Source: Endozoicomonas sp. Mp262 (lineage in GTDB: Bacteria > Pseudomonadota > Gammaproteobacteria > Pseudomonadales > Endozoicomonadaceae). From it: DNA of 64,000 nt. The stretch spans positions 4,536,501-4,600,500 of the forward strand of contig NZ_CP092489.1 in the NCBI RefSeq assembly GCF_025643335.1, in the 5' to 3' direction. Shown here piece after piece: positions 8,488-18,126 of this stretch. Each line of letters opens with the position of its first letter. The stretch's first letter is position 1. The notes under the pieces were generated by a model. It was given only the letters and a program-made list of their open reading frames with translations. It did no database searches and was not told the DNA's origin. A program made the position numbers and the translations under genes.

Positions 8488-8515
8488 ATAATAGTAGTGC
8501 TCAGGCAACTTTCAA
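8488..8515 (-). promoter_or_regulatory. Promoter of CRISPR array B
   Basis: On the minus strand TTGAAA (8515-8510), 16 bp and TATTAT (8493-8488) lie 27 bases before the first repeat. The motif CATGATAATAGT around the -10 box is shared with the array A promoter at the same position. The rest of 8516-8635 is an AT-rich leader-like stretch up to the end of the Xre gene. Confidence 0.7.
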
Positions 8516-8635
8516 CAAAATACCAATAATTTTTTTCTGAACGCCCCTTGCTAAAGAAGCCTGACATCAATGGTCTGGAAAGGGCATTTATATAAGTTTA
8601 AAAAAAAGGGGGTAAATAAAATATTGCTTGCAGGC

Positions 8636-8851
8636 CTAAATTTCCCAATCGAAAAAATCCCTGATCTTTACTCCCAGAGCTTTTGCCAGTTTAGTCATAC
8701 TAATAAGAGTGATGTTCTTTTCACCTCGCTCGATATCTCCAATATAGGTTCTGTTTAAACCTGCCCGATGTGCCAGCTCTTCCTGAGTCATTAGCTGCTC
8801 TTGCCTTAGTTCACGAAGTCTTACCCCGAACTCTTTCCTTGGGTTAGTCAA
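8636..8851 (-). CDS. Xre-family transcriptional regulator beside the CRISPR arrays
   Basis: This 71-aa protein is essentially a single helix-turn-helix domain. RLRELRQEQLMTQEELAHRA forms the first helices, AGLNRTYIGDIERGEKN the recognition unit, and LAKALGVKIRDFF the end. The start codon is a TTG preceded by AAGGA. No ATG upstream of the first helix exists in frame. It reads in the same direction as the arrays and lies directly upstream of the array B leader. Small Xre regulators are a regular part of I-F3 CRISPR-associated Tn7-like elements, where they control guide expression. The same role is inferred here. An imperfect inverted repeat (GGTGGCGTCC and GGATGTCACC) overlaps its start region. 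Confidence 0.88.
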   Translation of the reverse strand: MTNPRKEFGVRLRELRQEQLMTQEELAHRAGLNRTYIGDIERGEKNITLISMTKLAKALGVKIRDFFDWEI

Positions 8852-8997
8852 GGTGGCGTCCTTATAACGTCTAAATAGTAGGATGTCACCAACGCTGCAA
8901 GATTCTATCTACCGTCTATAATTGGAGTTTTGTAACTTAATTTATTGCTTCTCATACAGAAGATCGCTGTCGCTTGCTGTAGGGGAGAGTTAGTATC

Positions 8998-9312
8998 ATG
9001 CGTGAAAAAACAACCAAAGCATTCCGTGATGCAGCCATTGCAAAAGTGTTAGATGGTGAAGCCAATATCGAAAGCGTCGCAGAAGAACTTGATATAAAGG
9101 TGTCAAGATTAAAAGGCTGGCTAGCAACAGCCATCGCAAAGAGAGGGAATAATCTTAATGAATACCATCAATACACCTCATGTGGGATATCCATAAAAGA
9201 ACTGCAAAAAGAAAATAAAGCACTATGGGATGAGCGTGAAAAACTGTATGAAGTTATTCACGTTGGTAGTGAATTATTGCGCCTCTACACGGTGCTACTT
9301 ACAGCCAAGTAG
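8998..9312 (+). CDS. Small helix-turn-helix protein resembling IS3-type OrfA
   Basis: The 104-aa product begins with a basic helix-turn-helix (VLDGEANIESVAEELDIKV, then SRLKGWL) of the kind found in IS3-family OrfA proteins. It ends with a short coiled coil (IKELQKENKALWDEREKL). It is preceded by GGGAGAG at a suitable distance. No OrfB or IS3 ends are visible around it, so it is either an orphan relic or a captured regulator. It diverges from the Xre gene, and the 146-bp gap between them is the likely control region for both. Confidence 0.6.
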   Translation: MREKTTKAFRDAAIAKVLDGEANIESVAEELDIKVSRLKGWLATAIAKRGNNLNEYHQYTSCGISIKELQKENKALWDEREKLYEVIHVGSELLRLYTVLLTAK

Positions 9313-9827
9313 CTATAAAAAAACTCTTCTTGGCTTTTTAAAAAAACCAAGGCTGTTATTATGAAATCCTACGTCTACAAGCCCCTTGCTTTCCCCCGAA
9401 ATTCCCCATGAATGAAAAACACCCCCCTGTTCCACTTGAACGCCTGAATGATGATGTATTGGCCATACTCAACAATGAAGAGAGGAAGCTGTATAACAAA
9501 GATCCGTTAATACCTGCAAAAAATGATTCTGAGGCCGTAGACTGCTGGCTTTCTGAATATCAAGGTTCACCCAATACGCATAAAGCTTACAAAAAAGAAG
9601 TCGAAAGGCTAATTTTATGGGCACTACTCATGAAACAAAAAGGCCTGTCAGCTCTTGATCGGACGGATGCTCTGGAATATGAAATATTTCTGGAGAATCC
9701 AACTCCTGAAAGCCAATGGACTGGCCCTAGGAAACCACGGTCTCACCCGGACTGGAAGCCTTTTTCAGGCCCTCTGGGGCATGCGGCCTGCAAGCATGCT
9801 CTAGCTGCAATAAAAAGTCTTTTTAAC

Positions 9828-11433
9828 GGGTGAAAGTCTCATATTGACCACAACTAAACACTGCCACCTTTCTCTGGGAATGGTATGACATTGCTTGTAG
9901 CAGCCTTGGTGACTTTCCCGCAATAAGTTGCAGCAAATAACTTCCAGCCATTTTCAAACCAGTGGCTCTGAACTAATGACCGAAGCGTCAATACGCCCTG
10001 ACCACCCGGATTTCGCCAGCGCATACCTGAGCACTTCATCCGCTGGGTAACCAAGGTTTTACAGGCTGCCTCTACCACACCAGAGCCGATCGGAAGGTTA
10101 TTCGACAAGTGTTCAGCATAGCGCATACGCTGGCGATTTTTTCTGAAATACTCCAGCTCGGTCTTTAATTTTGAGCGGCGCGGATGCTTTTTATGCTGAT
10201 AAGCCAGGGCTTTAATAATGCGCTCAACCCCATCGAGTTCCTCTTTTAGGACGTGTCGGTAAGTGACAAACTTTTCTTTGGACTTGATGCTGTTTTCTCC
10301 ATAAGCCTGGTCAAATGCTTTCTTCAGGTGATCGGCTGCGTGGTAGTAATCAATAACCTCAACACCCGCTGGTAGTTCCCGGGAAAGGTATGACCAGTTG
10401 TCCTTGGCGCCATCAGCGACTTTGACCAGTGACAGCTGTGGCTTTTGTCGCAACGCTTCTTGCAATAGTGCTGACAAAGACTGCTTGAGTGTGAGTTTTT
10501 TAGTTTCTGGCATTCGTCCTATGCGGACTGTTGATAAACGCTCCCCCTGTTGATCGTAAAACGACAAAGTTCCGCAACTGGCCTCCTTGCAACCTGTTGG
10601 CCCTTGAGTCCGTTTGCCTTCAGAAGCGCTCCTGGCTCGCTTTTCTACTCGTTTGCCATCTTTCATGGGCAGCATAACGCCATCCAGGGAGGCGGCTACT
10701 GTGACCGCATTGGTGGGCACGTTAAGTTTCTCAATAAGCATCTCTTCAAAAGGCTCACGGTGCTGTTCCCACTGAGTATTAAATTGCCTGGGGAAACGAG
10801 CAAGACTGCTTTCTGAGGGAGACATACCTCCCATGAGATCAAGGAGGCTTTTTGCTTCACCGGGAGACATTTGAGCAACAACCCAGGCAGCTTGCTTTGC
10901 AGCCCGAGGCGTCCAGAAGCCTTCCACGATCCCGGCTTTCAACTCCATGGGCACGATACACGGCTCTTTGCCGTTACGGTAAAGTGTTCGCATAACCCGG
11001 ACTGAACCAACCGCTGTCTGGTAGGTTTTATAACTGCGCAACACCTGCTTATAAGTGATCCCGCTGACCTCAATAGCTGGGGTATCAATATCAAGCTCAG
11101 CCAGCGCCTCTGCTAAAAAATCTTGCTGAGCTTGATTAAAGAGAGCATTAACGGTCTGCTCAAACTCTTCAAAGTGCCTGATAGGATTGCCAGACTCTCG
11201 CAGAGCCTGCAATTGGTGGCCTAACCGTTGAATCGCATCACAAGAAATGGTGGCGGCTTCAGTCCGTAGCTGACATACTTCCATGGGGCGGCCTCTCACT
11301 GGCAAGGTGTTGTGTGCTATCAACATCATACCTGTGATTGGCTGCCTTCTGTTTAAGCATTGAAAAAATAGCTGCCTACTACTTTCCCCGGTTGGCAAGC
11401 TGAAGAAGCTCGGTCAATTTGAGACTTTCACCC
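9828..11433 (-). mobile_element. ISKra4-like insertion sequence in the tyrosine recombinase gene
   Basis: The 1606-bp element has 22-bp terminal inverted repeats starting GGGTGAAAGTCTCA (one mismatch between ends). It is flanked by the 8-bp target duplication TTTTTAAC at 9820-9827 and 11434-11441. It carries one transposase gene. The undecayed duplication and intact gene suggest a fairly recent insertion. Confidence 0.9.
9854..11398 (-). CDS. ISKra4-family transposase
   Basis: This 514-aa DDE transposase contains ASLDGVMLPM (first Asp), VKVADGAKDNW (second Asp), the DYYHAADHLKKAF segment and SGVVEAACKTLV (Glu), as in the ISKra4 family. It fills the insertion sequence that splits the tyrosine recombinase and is transcribed against it. 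The frame is intact and full length. Confidence 0.88.
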   Translation of the reverse strand: MPTGESSRQLFFQCLNRRQPITGMMLIAHNTLPVRGRPMEVCQLRTEAATISCDAIQRLGHQLQALRESGNPIRHFEEFEQTVNALFNQAQQDFLAEALAELDIDTPAIEVSGITYKQVLRSYKTYQTAVGSVRVMRTLYRNGKEPCIVPMELKAGIVEGFWTPRAAKQAAWVVAQMSPGEAKSLLDLMGGMSPSESSLARFPRQFNTQWEQHREPFEEMLIEKLNVPTNAVTVAASLDGVMLPMKDGKRVEKRARSASEGKRTQGPTGCKEASCGTLSFYDQQGERLSTVRIGRMPETKKLTLKQSLSALLQEALRQKPQLSLVKVADGAKDNWSYLSRELPAGVEVIDYYHAADHLKKAFDQAYGENSIKSKEKFVTYRHVLKEELDGVERIIKALAYQHKKHPRRSKLKTELEYFRKNRQRMRYAEHLSNNLPIGSGVVEAACKTLVTQRMKCSGMRWRNPGGQGVLTLRSLVQSHWFENGWKLFAATYCGKVTKAATSNVIPFPEKGGSV

Positions 11434-12252
11434 TTTTTAACTATCTGTGCGCAATGAATTACCTGACAGCCAATCCATTTTCCATGGCTAGAAAAAAAAT
11501 ATCGTCTCCGGAAGAAAGAGGTGGTATTGAACATTACCTGAATGAAGAACTATGGCAAATTATCCTCGAATACACTGATCAACTTCCTCAAGAATCAAGA
11601 CGAGAAGCTGCTGAATATAACCGGCTGCGCTACATTATGCGCCTCTTTTATTTTACCGGGGGGAGAATTACAGAGCTTGCCAGCGCCTGTATGGGGGATT
11701 TCTATATGAGAGACAATAACTGGTGGCTTAAAATAAAGGGGAAGTGTAACCGCATTGAAAGAATACCTGCCCACAAGGAGATGATAGAAGCATTACAGGT
11801 TTATCGGTCGAGTCATGGGTTCACTGACCTTCCTGCGAGAAATGAGAAAACCCCTTTGATAATGGCGTTATTTCAGCAGCGTAGAGTGGGTGTAAATATG
11901 ATTTACCGCATTATCAAAAAACATTTTCAGGATATTGCAGCTGTTATAAAAACAAAACATCCGAACTATGCCTACACACTACAGAGTGCAACACCTCACT
12001 GGATCAGGCATACAGCCATATCACATCTGACAAACAAAAATGTAAAGCCCCAGCATGTGCAAAAATTTGCACGACACAGTAATGCTAATAGCACGGCAAA
12101 GTATCAGCATTTTGAGGAGGTATGCTGGCATAAAGCAACACAAATATTGGGTTCATAAAAAAACGACAGAAAAAATTTGACGGACGACCGGTCATTTTCT
12201 ATTTTTCATAGGGTTACATCCTTATGTATTTTAATGATACAAAAAATGAACT

Positions 12253-12266
12253 CGACTTTAGAGTTA
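12253..12266. promoter_or_regulatory. Putative operator, inverted copy of the site before cas8f
   Basis: CGACTTTAGAGTTA is the reverse complement of TAACTCTAAAGTCG and matches 12 of 14 bases of the near-palindrome TAACTCTAAAGTTA found five bases before the cas8f start. Two insertion sequences now separate the copies. This suggests a paired or repeated binding site in the original cas control region, possibly for the Xre protein. It is seen by eye only. Confidence 0.35.
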
Positions 12267-12335
12267 CCAAAGAACAATAGTACGATTTTCATCTGAAATC
12301 GGTTAATAGCAACCATCTCCAAACAAAATACAAAG

Positions 12336-13583
12336 ATGGTTGCTATGCTCACTTCAGATCATAAAGAGATCCTCCGGGAGCTTGCCTTATATACAACGTT
12401 TCTTGCTTCAGCGCTATCCCCAACAGCAGTACCTACGTTCTGCGAACTTCTTTTTGGCTGCATGCTATCCGGGCAAGGCTTTGTCACTCAGGCGCTGTTA
12501 TCTATTAATAACTTTCAATGCGTATGGAGCAGTTACCACCATTGGCTCTCTCAAGGCAAGTGGCGGTGGAGGAGCCTCGCATGCCGGCTCATTCAGCTGG
12601 TATGCTCAAAAGTACCACGGGGTGAACTTATCAACATTGGTCTTGATGATTGGGTGGTGGAGCGTTTTTCTGACAAGGCTCCCGCTTGCCGAACCCATCA
12701 CCAGCACAGTAAAAAAAGGAACCGGCCAACGTATATCTGGGGACAATGCTGGGTATCCCTGGCTGTTGTATTTGAGCGGGCTAAAGATGAAGTATTTACT
12801 GCCATCCCTGTGCTTTCCTTTCCATCTCCTGCTTCAGGCAATGCCAGTAAGCTAAAAATCGCTGTTGCCATGCTAAAAGTAGTGAGGCAAGAGGTGAAGG
12901 TGCAAGGACTGCGCTTGCTGACAGACTGTTGGTATATGAACTGGACGCTAATGCAACCCGTTCTGGAAATGGGCTATGAAGTAGTAGGGCAAATCCCGTT
13001 AAACCGGGCATTGTATGCCTTACCGTTGGAGTCCACTGCAAAAAAACGTGGGCGACCCAAAAAGTATGGCATCAAAATGACGCCCCCGGAAGTGGAGAAG
13101 CTACCGGAATATCAAACAACCGTAAGAATATACGGCAGATTTCGAAAGATACGTTATCGCACCCGGGTATGTCGGGCTCGCTTCCTGAAAGGCCGCAAGG
13201 TTCGGGTTGTCTGGGGTCGGTTTGAAAATGATAAAGGACTGACAGAAAGCCGTATATTCATTGCAACCAATACTGGACTTGAAGGTATAGACATCCTTCG
13301 TATTTATGCGAAAAGATGGCCGGTTGAACCCATGTTTCAGCAAATTAAACATTCATTTGGTTGCCGCCAGTTATGGCAGCAAAAGCTGAGAACTCTGTTG
13401 CGGTGGATGCATCTGAAGATGGCTGGATACGCATTATTGCAACTGTTGACCGTCTGTAAAAATCAAGCAAGCGTGGGCATTTCAAGGATTCCTTGGCGGG
13501 ATCAGGATACAACCACCGCTGGCATGCTAAGATTTGCCAGCAATTCCCGCAAACCAGATTCCGGCTGGCACATTTTCAGTTAA
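12336..13583 (+). CDS. DDE transposase (IS4/IS701-like)
   Basis: The 415-aa protein has the DDE pattern of IS4-superfamily enzymes. INIGLDDWVVERF holds the first Asp, LRLLTDCWYMNW the second, and YAKRWPVEPMFQQIKHSFG the Y-x2-R-x3-E-x6-K type signature with the catalytic Glu. The frame is complete. Exact ends of the element could not be fixed because no convincing matched terminal repeats were found. It lies between the recombinase gene and the cas operon. Confidence 0.8.
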   Translation: MVAMLTSDHKEILRELALYTTFLASALSPTAVPTFCELLFGCMLSGQGFVTQALLSINNFQCVWSSYHHWLSQGKWRWRSLACRLIQLVCSKVPRGELINIGLDDWVVERFSDKAPACRTHHQHSKKRNRPTYIWGQCWVSLAVVFERAKDEVFTAIPVLSFPSPASGNASKLKIAVAMLKVVRQEVKVQGLRLLTDCWYMNWTLMQPVLEMGYEVVGQIPLNRALYALPLESTAKKRGRPKKYGIKMTPPEVEKLPEYQTTVRIYGRFRKIRYRTRVCRARFLKGRKVRVVWGRFENDKGLTESRIFIATNTGLEGIDILRIYAKRWPVEPMFQQIKHSFGCRQLWQQKLRTLLRWMHLKMAGYALLQLLTVCKNQASVGISRIPWRDQDTTTAGMLRFASNSRKPDSGWHIFS

Positions 13584-13685
13584 TTAAAAATGATTTTATC
13601 GCGGATGAACAGAGCCAGACTGCTGCTATATCGGCAGTCGGTTTTAATGACAGGTAACACAGGTCACAGGGCTAACATCAACGCT

Positions 13686-15020
13686 CTATGTCGTATCGAC
13701 AGTCAGCAACTTCAAGCTCACACTTCGCCCTTCAATGATAGCTGTAAATACGTCTGTCCAGTTATCAATGCAGAACCAGTCAAACAGCCCTCGTATGGCA
13801 TGCCAGAATGCCTTTTTAGACTTTTTTATCTTGAGCGCTTCCTGGAAGAGCTTGCAAGACAGTTGTTCTATCTGGTTGATGAGGAAGGCCGTAAAAGTCA
13901 GGCATGCCAGATTGCTGGCCAGATGCTGCTTTCCGTGCCCGTAATTGTGTTCGAGATGGTAGCCCTGTGTTTTCAGTGTATTGAACGTTTCGTTTTCAAT
14001 TTTCCATTTAGCGCGTGCTCCTCGCATGAATTTATTCACGTTCTCGGCTGAAAGCTCAATGTCCGTGACCCAGGTGTTGACGTACTTCTTGTTGCCCTCT
14101 GGATCAATTTCTATATATTCGAGAAAGTTAACCAGCACATCCGGGTGTGACTTGTTAATGGGGGCACCATTCACAAACCGGAACCAGTGCGTAAACCCTT
14201 TATCATCGGTATATTCATAGCGCACCACTTTGTCTGCACAATCCAGCTCATCGACGGCCTGGTATAACGACTCATGGGTTGAATCCTTTGCCACCATAAT
14301 GAAGCTATAGCCAAAGGACTTTACCAACTTGATGGTCGGTCCATCTGAGTACAGGTCATCAAAAGTCAGAACCAGTGGCAGGTGCGGATGCTCTCTGGAT
14401 AAATTCGCCAATAGCCGCTTGAGCGCTACCTTCTCACAATCATTCTTTGACGCATCAACTTGTTTGATGATGGGTTCAGGCATTAAAGGTAATACTTCTT
14501 TCTTGCCCGGCTTTACCAGACAGCAGGCCAGTAACTGATGGTAGTATTGCGGATTTTTGCTGCCTGGCTTTTTTACACAACACTCAGGACAACTAATCTT
14601 CCCTGAGCAAAAGTGCCCCGTACCATCGATAGGCGCAAGATACCCTTCCTCAAAATAAGTGAACTGCTTAAGCCGCCCAGATCGTTGCACAAAGGCAAAC
14701 AGGCGGGTAAAGAACTTCCTTAAATAGCGTGTTTCGATAGGGTCAATCAGATCCCTCAGATAGGTATCACTGGGGACACAGCTGACATTGTACATCGACT
14801 TTAAGTTCTTGAGCCTATCTGGGTTATTGACACAATCCTGATCAAAAGCCAGTAATGAAGGGTATTTCAGGTGCATGACTGCCAGGCCACTCATGACCGC
14901 ATCATGAAGGACAATTTTGTCATGTTGGCTTTTCTTGCGAAAGTCTGGAATTTGACCCGCTTCATCAGAGACTATTTTGAGCAGTTTTTCAGCAATGGTT
15001 CTTGGTTTCGTTAGCGGCAC
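13686..15020 (-). CDS. DDE transposase related to the one at 20905-22272
   Basis: The 444-aa protein has LAPIDGTGHF (first Asp), LVLTFDDLYSDG (second Asp), a zinc-like cluster CPECC and WKIENETFNTLKTQGY with the catalytic Glu followed by LEHNYGHG. The same motifs occur in the homologous transposase at 20905-22272, so two diverged members of one family bracket the cas genes. The frame appears full length. Element ends were not resolved. Confidence 0.82.
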   Translation of the reverse strand: MPLTKPRTIAEKLLKIVSDEAGQIPDFRKKSQHDKIVLHDAVMSGLAVMHLKYPSLLAFDQDCVNNPDRLKNLKSMYNVSCVPSDTYLRDLIDPIETRYLRKFFTRLFAFVQRSGRLKQFTYFEEGYLAPIDGTGHFCSGKISCPECCVKKPGSKNPQYYHQLLACCLVKPGKKEVLPLMPEPIIKQVDASKNDCEKVALKRLLANLSREHPHLPLVLTFDDLYSDGPTIKLVKSFGYSFIMVAKDSTHESLYQAVDELDCADKVVRYEYTDDKGFTHWFRFVNGAPINKSHPDVLVNFLEYIEIDPEGNKKYVNTWVTDIELSAENVNKFMRGARAKWKIENETFNTLKTQGYHLEHNYGHGKQHLASNLACLTFTAFLINQIEQLSCKLFQEALKIKKSKKAFWHAIRGLFDWFCIDNWTDVFTAIIEGRSVSLKLLTVDTT

Positions 15021-15144
15021 AACATGAGCATCGTTATTATTATTGTGGTGAAATTCTACCGGATAGTCTGCGATTTTAGCAAGAGGCTACCAAGCTACAG
15101 CCCTTGTTATTAAGGGCTTTAATCAAGTCTGCGGGAATTGCTGA

Positions 15145-15276
15145 AGATTTGCACTCGCAGGAATTATCCCCAGATTACCTATTCGTGAGGGCTGGAACCG
15201 ATATAGCCAAAAATATGAGTTCAATTTTAATAGTTTGACTGACGGAATAGTCAAAGAAAAGAAAAAAGCGGCATAA
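15145..15276 (+). pseudogene. C-terminal remnant of an unidentified gene upstream of cas8f
   Basis: An open frame of 43 codons (RFALAGIIPRLPIREGWN..., ending IVKEKKKAA) begins just after the transposase region and reads toward cas8f. It has no start codon of its own and reads like the tail of a truncated protein. In I-F3 CAST operons tniQ is the gene directly before cas8, so a tniQ remnant is conceivable, but I cannot show this from so short a piece. The rest of 15021-15401 is intergenic and AT-rich. Confidence 0.35.
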
Positions 15277-15382
15277 ATAGCGGCGACAACGCAATAATCA
15301 AGAATAATACCGAATCTGAAAAAACGTTTGGATGTATTTTTGCACACAATTTTTAAAATATAACCAAACGTTCATGTCATAC

Positions 15383-15396
15383 TAACTCTAAAGTTA
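15383..15396. promoter_or_regulatory. Near-palindromic site directly before the cas8f start codon
   Basis: TAACTCTAAAGTTA reads as an almost perfect palindrome (12 of 14 positions symmetrical) and ends five bases before the cas8f ATG. An inverted copy lies at 12253-12266, and a looser relative (TAACGTCTAAATAGTA) lies in front of the Xre gene near 8865. This is a candidate operator controlling the cas operon. Confidence 0.45.
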
Positions 15397-16384
15397 AGAA
15401 AATGAACACTTGCAATAATATTGAACCCCTGTTAGATAAAACCGGAAGTACATTGCATGAACCTATTGTTATTGATGGAATGGAAAAAGCAGTCTGTACG
15501 TCTCTGGTCAATAGAGCTGCTGGAGAGAAAGACATTCTTTCAGAACAAAAAGCTAGAGAGGTATTATTAGATGATGACTTTATTGATAAGATCATAAGTA
15601 CAATTGAAGGAAGTATTAGCCTTAACAATAAATTGCCGCAGAGTGTTAGGAAAGGAAGAGTTTATATAAAGCATCAGGCAATTGATGATATTTATGTTTA
15701 CTCCAATAGTATCAGAAACTGCATACTTTACGGCTGGGCTTATAACTCAGCATTACTGAGATTAAAAATACTTTTATACGCTTATTATATGATAAATAAT
15801 CGTATAACATGTCTGGCTGAATCTATTATAGAAGATGTTGGATTAGCAGAAATTTTTAAAACGTTGATAACACCTCAGCGTTATCAAAAAATAAGGAATG
15901 CACTGCTAGAAGATAAAAAGAAACATCCAATATTACCTGAAAACATTAATGACCCTCAGGTTATTATACCTTCATCAAATGGAGAGTATATCGCATTGTC
16001 TGTTGGAGCAAGCACATCAATCCATTCGGAAACAAACAGACGGTTAAGAAAACAAGACAGAAGCTTATCTTGGTCACTTCCCATTGGTAATGGAGCTAAT
16101 ACGGGAACATTTGGCAACCTAATTGCTGAAAATAAGGGGCATTTAAAAGTTTTTAACTGTTTTCCGAAGGCAAGATATAGTCTAACGGATATCTACTATA
16201 TGCAGTTAGTACGACATGGACATCTATTTGAAATGAAAGGTATAGTTACTAAAAAAACGCTCACAAATATAAAAGAATACAAAATGAATGGAAGTGGACA
16301 AGTAGCCAATATGCTGAATATTGTTGACAAGGCTGTTTTTGTAAAAAATGTAAAATCTTTGGTATATAAATTACTGAAAAATTA

Positions 16385-18126
16385 GTAAGTTCTCAATAAC
16401 TGCTGGTTAACCCACACGAAAAGTCGCTGGATGCTTGTTCTATCAGGTCGGGCAACCAGGGAAAACTGCCACTGCCCATGATTCGATCTTTCAGATAATG
16501 CCAAAACGATAAACCGTACAACCGGCAAGTTTTTTTCAGGCTGGCAAACGTATCCCGGCACTTTCTTCCCGCTTTGCTTTTTGTGCCGCCGCTGATTTTT
16601 CGTCGTTTCACGTATTCCCGTATTTGGCTTTCGCTCAGGTTGTTATGGAGCGGAAGGCTTGGAGCATCGAGTACCTGTAGCAATTCCTTCTCTATAACGA
16701 CCAGCCCTGACAGTGCGTCCTGTAAATCAGGAAAGTCTACCTGGGTATTAGTCAGGGCCTTGAAATCGCGACGTATGTTTTGAGCTTTACTTTTATCGGG
16801 GCTGGCCTTGAAGACTTTTAAATCGTTGTAGATAGCCCAGAACCATGTACGACACCAGTACTGTGCACTGGCTTGCTGCTCATTGACCGGGTGGACTTTA
16901 GCCAATCCCCGCTCCGCATGAACCCAGCATTGAGCATGGTTGAATACGTTGAACTGCTGAGCACCATCACTGAATGTGGTCAGGTGTCCCATACCATGAG
17001 CCATTAAGCTGCTGTAAATAAGCGCTTCTGCTGCTTGCTTGCGCCGGGTCTTTCCCGTTAGCCCATGGTCGTTAAGGGCTGCTTCCCAGGCTTCCCGGTT
17101 TAAAAACGTAACGCCCATGTATTGCCTGATGATGCTTAGCCACTTCTCCGGGTAATCAAATTTTTCCAGATAGTCCAAGGCGTCCTGCGTGACGGAATAA
17201 GTCTTCCAGGGGCGATGCAAGAGGCTCAGGAAGTTTTCCCTACTCTTACTGCCTGTGCTCTCAAACCAGGCAAATAGCTCATTGTTGATAATGGTACAGT
17301 AGCCATTTTGTCCTTTATGCCTAGCTCCGGTGTCATCGGTCTGGATGTAGCGGGAGCATTTGAACCCTGTTGCCAGCAAAGCGTCTTTTTCTTCATGAAA
17401 GTCAGTATGACCTTCAGTGAGTAGCCGATGAAGTTCTCCCGCGGACATTGAGATTCCTATATCCCACAACCAGTCCAACAGCTGCGGCTGAGTCACCGAG
17501 CAACCGTGATGCTGGTACAACAAATAGGACTGGAGTTGTGGTCCATAGTGATGTCCATGCAGGCTTTCGGGAGGTTTTGCTGTGATGGTTTGTCCGTCGG
17601 GCGTCTGCCATTGCTCCAAATGATACTCGACCGTGAACGCCTGAATAGTCAGCTCTTGTACAGAAAAAGAGCTAAATCCGTTTGGTGTCGAACCAGACGG
17701 GACATCAGATACTTCTACGGTGATGATTTTTTCTGTTGCTGGCTTATCAGGCTGTTGGCGATTTTTTCGTGTTCGTTCGCCAGGCTTCTCAACCTTACGT
17801 TTCCCTGAATTATCAGGCGGTTCGTTGTCATCACCGGGACCATTATCACCCTTTTTACCATCATCTTTTGGTTTTGTATTGGGTCTGATATCAGGCTTTG
17901 GCGGCAGTTTTTTAAGACGACGAATCTGCGCTTGCAGTGCCTCAACAAGCGCTTGAAGCTTCGCTATCTGCTCTTGCTGCTGAGTAATCTGCCCTTGCTG
18001 CTGAGCAACAAGATTCAGTAATCTCGCAGGTGAGTACACTTGCTCTTGATTGATTGGGGGTTGCATGAGGGAAGGATAGATGTATATCAGAATTTTGCAG
18101 CTATCCAGCAGTTATTGAGAACTTAC
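16385..18126 (-). mobile_element. IS66-family insertion sequence inside cas8f
   Basis: The 1742-bp element has 22-bp perfect terminal inverted repeats beginning GTAAGTTCTCAATAACTG. It is flanked by the 8-bp duplication AAAAATTA at 16377-16384 and 18127-18134. It carries only the large transposase gene and no tnpA or tnpB, like the single-gene IS66 subgroup. Its first base pair creates the premature stop of the cas8f fragment. Confidence 0.95.
16393..18066 (-). CDS. IS66-family transposase (TnpC type)
   Basis: The 557-aa protein begins with a coiled coil (QQQEQIAKLQALVEALQAQI) and a proline/charge-rich linker. It continues with the IS66 catalytic core, including YIQTDDTGARHKG (Asp), the DGAQQFNVFNHAQCWVHAER segment and LPLHNNLSESQIREYVKRRK near the Glu. 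The frame is complete and the gene fills the element that disrupts cas8f. Confidence 0.95.
   Translation of the reverse strand: MQPPINQEQVYSPARLLNLVAQQQGQITQQQEQIAKLQALVEALQAQIRRLKKLPPKPDIRPNTKPKDDGKKGDNGPGDDNEPPDNSGKRKVEKPGERTRKNRQQPDKPATEKIITVEVSDVPSGSTPNGFSSFSVQELTIQAFTVEYHLEQWQTPDGQTITAKPPESLHGHHYGPQLQSYLLYQHHGCSVTQPQLLDWLWDIGISMSAGELHRLLTEGHTDFHEEKDALLATGFKCSRYIQTDDTGARHKGQNGYCTIINNELFAWFESTGSKSRENFLSLLHRPWKTYSVTQDALDYLEKFDYPEKWLSIIRQYMGVTFLNREAWEAALNDHGLTGKTRRKQAAEALIYSSLMAHGMGHLTTFSDGAQQFNVFNHAQCWVHAERGLAKVHPVNEQQASAQYWCRTWFWAIYNDLKVFKASPDKSKAQNIRRDFKALTNTQVDFPDLQDALSGLVVIEKELLQVLDAPSLPLHNNLSESQIREYVKRRKISGGTKSKAGRKCRDTFASLKKTCRLYGLSFWHYLKDRIMGSGSFPWLPDLIEQASSDFSCGLTSSY

Larger units (their letters stand above)
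9408..12158 (+). pseudogene. Tyrosine recombinase gene interrupted by an insertion sequence
   Basis: The N-terminal part (9408-9827) carries a SAM-like core-binding domain (SPNTHKAYKKEVERLILWAL). The C-terminal part (11442-12158) carries the catalytic domain with Arg in TGGRITELAS, HWIRHTAISHL and the late HSNANSTAKYQH tyrosine. The insertion sequence at 9828-11433 splits them and has duplicated TTTTTAAC. Joining 9827 to 11442 gives one uninterrupted frame of 378 codons plus stop, a normal length for an integrase. It sits between the CRISPR arrays and the cas genes and may have mobilised the surrounding island. Confidence 0.88.

Noticed and set aside
8998-9312. The small helix-turn-helix gene was considered as part of an IS3 element.
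   Set aside because: No OrfB, frameshift site or terminal repeats are present, so an element could not be supported.
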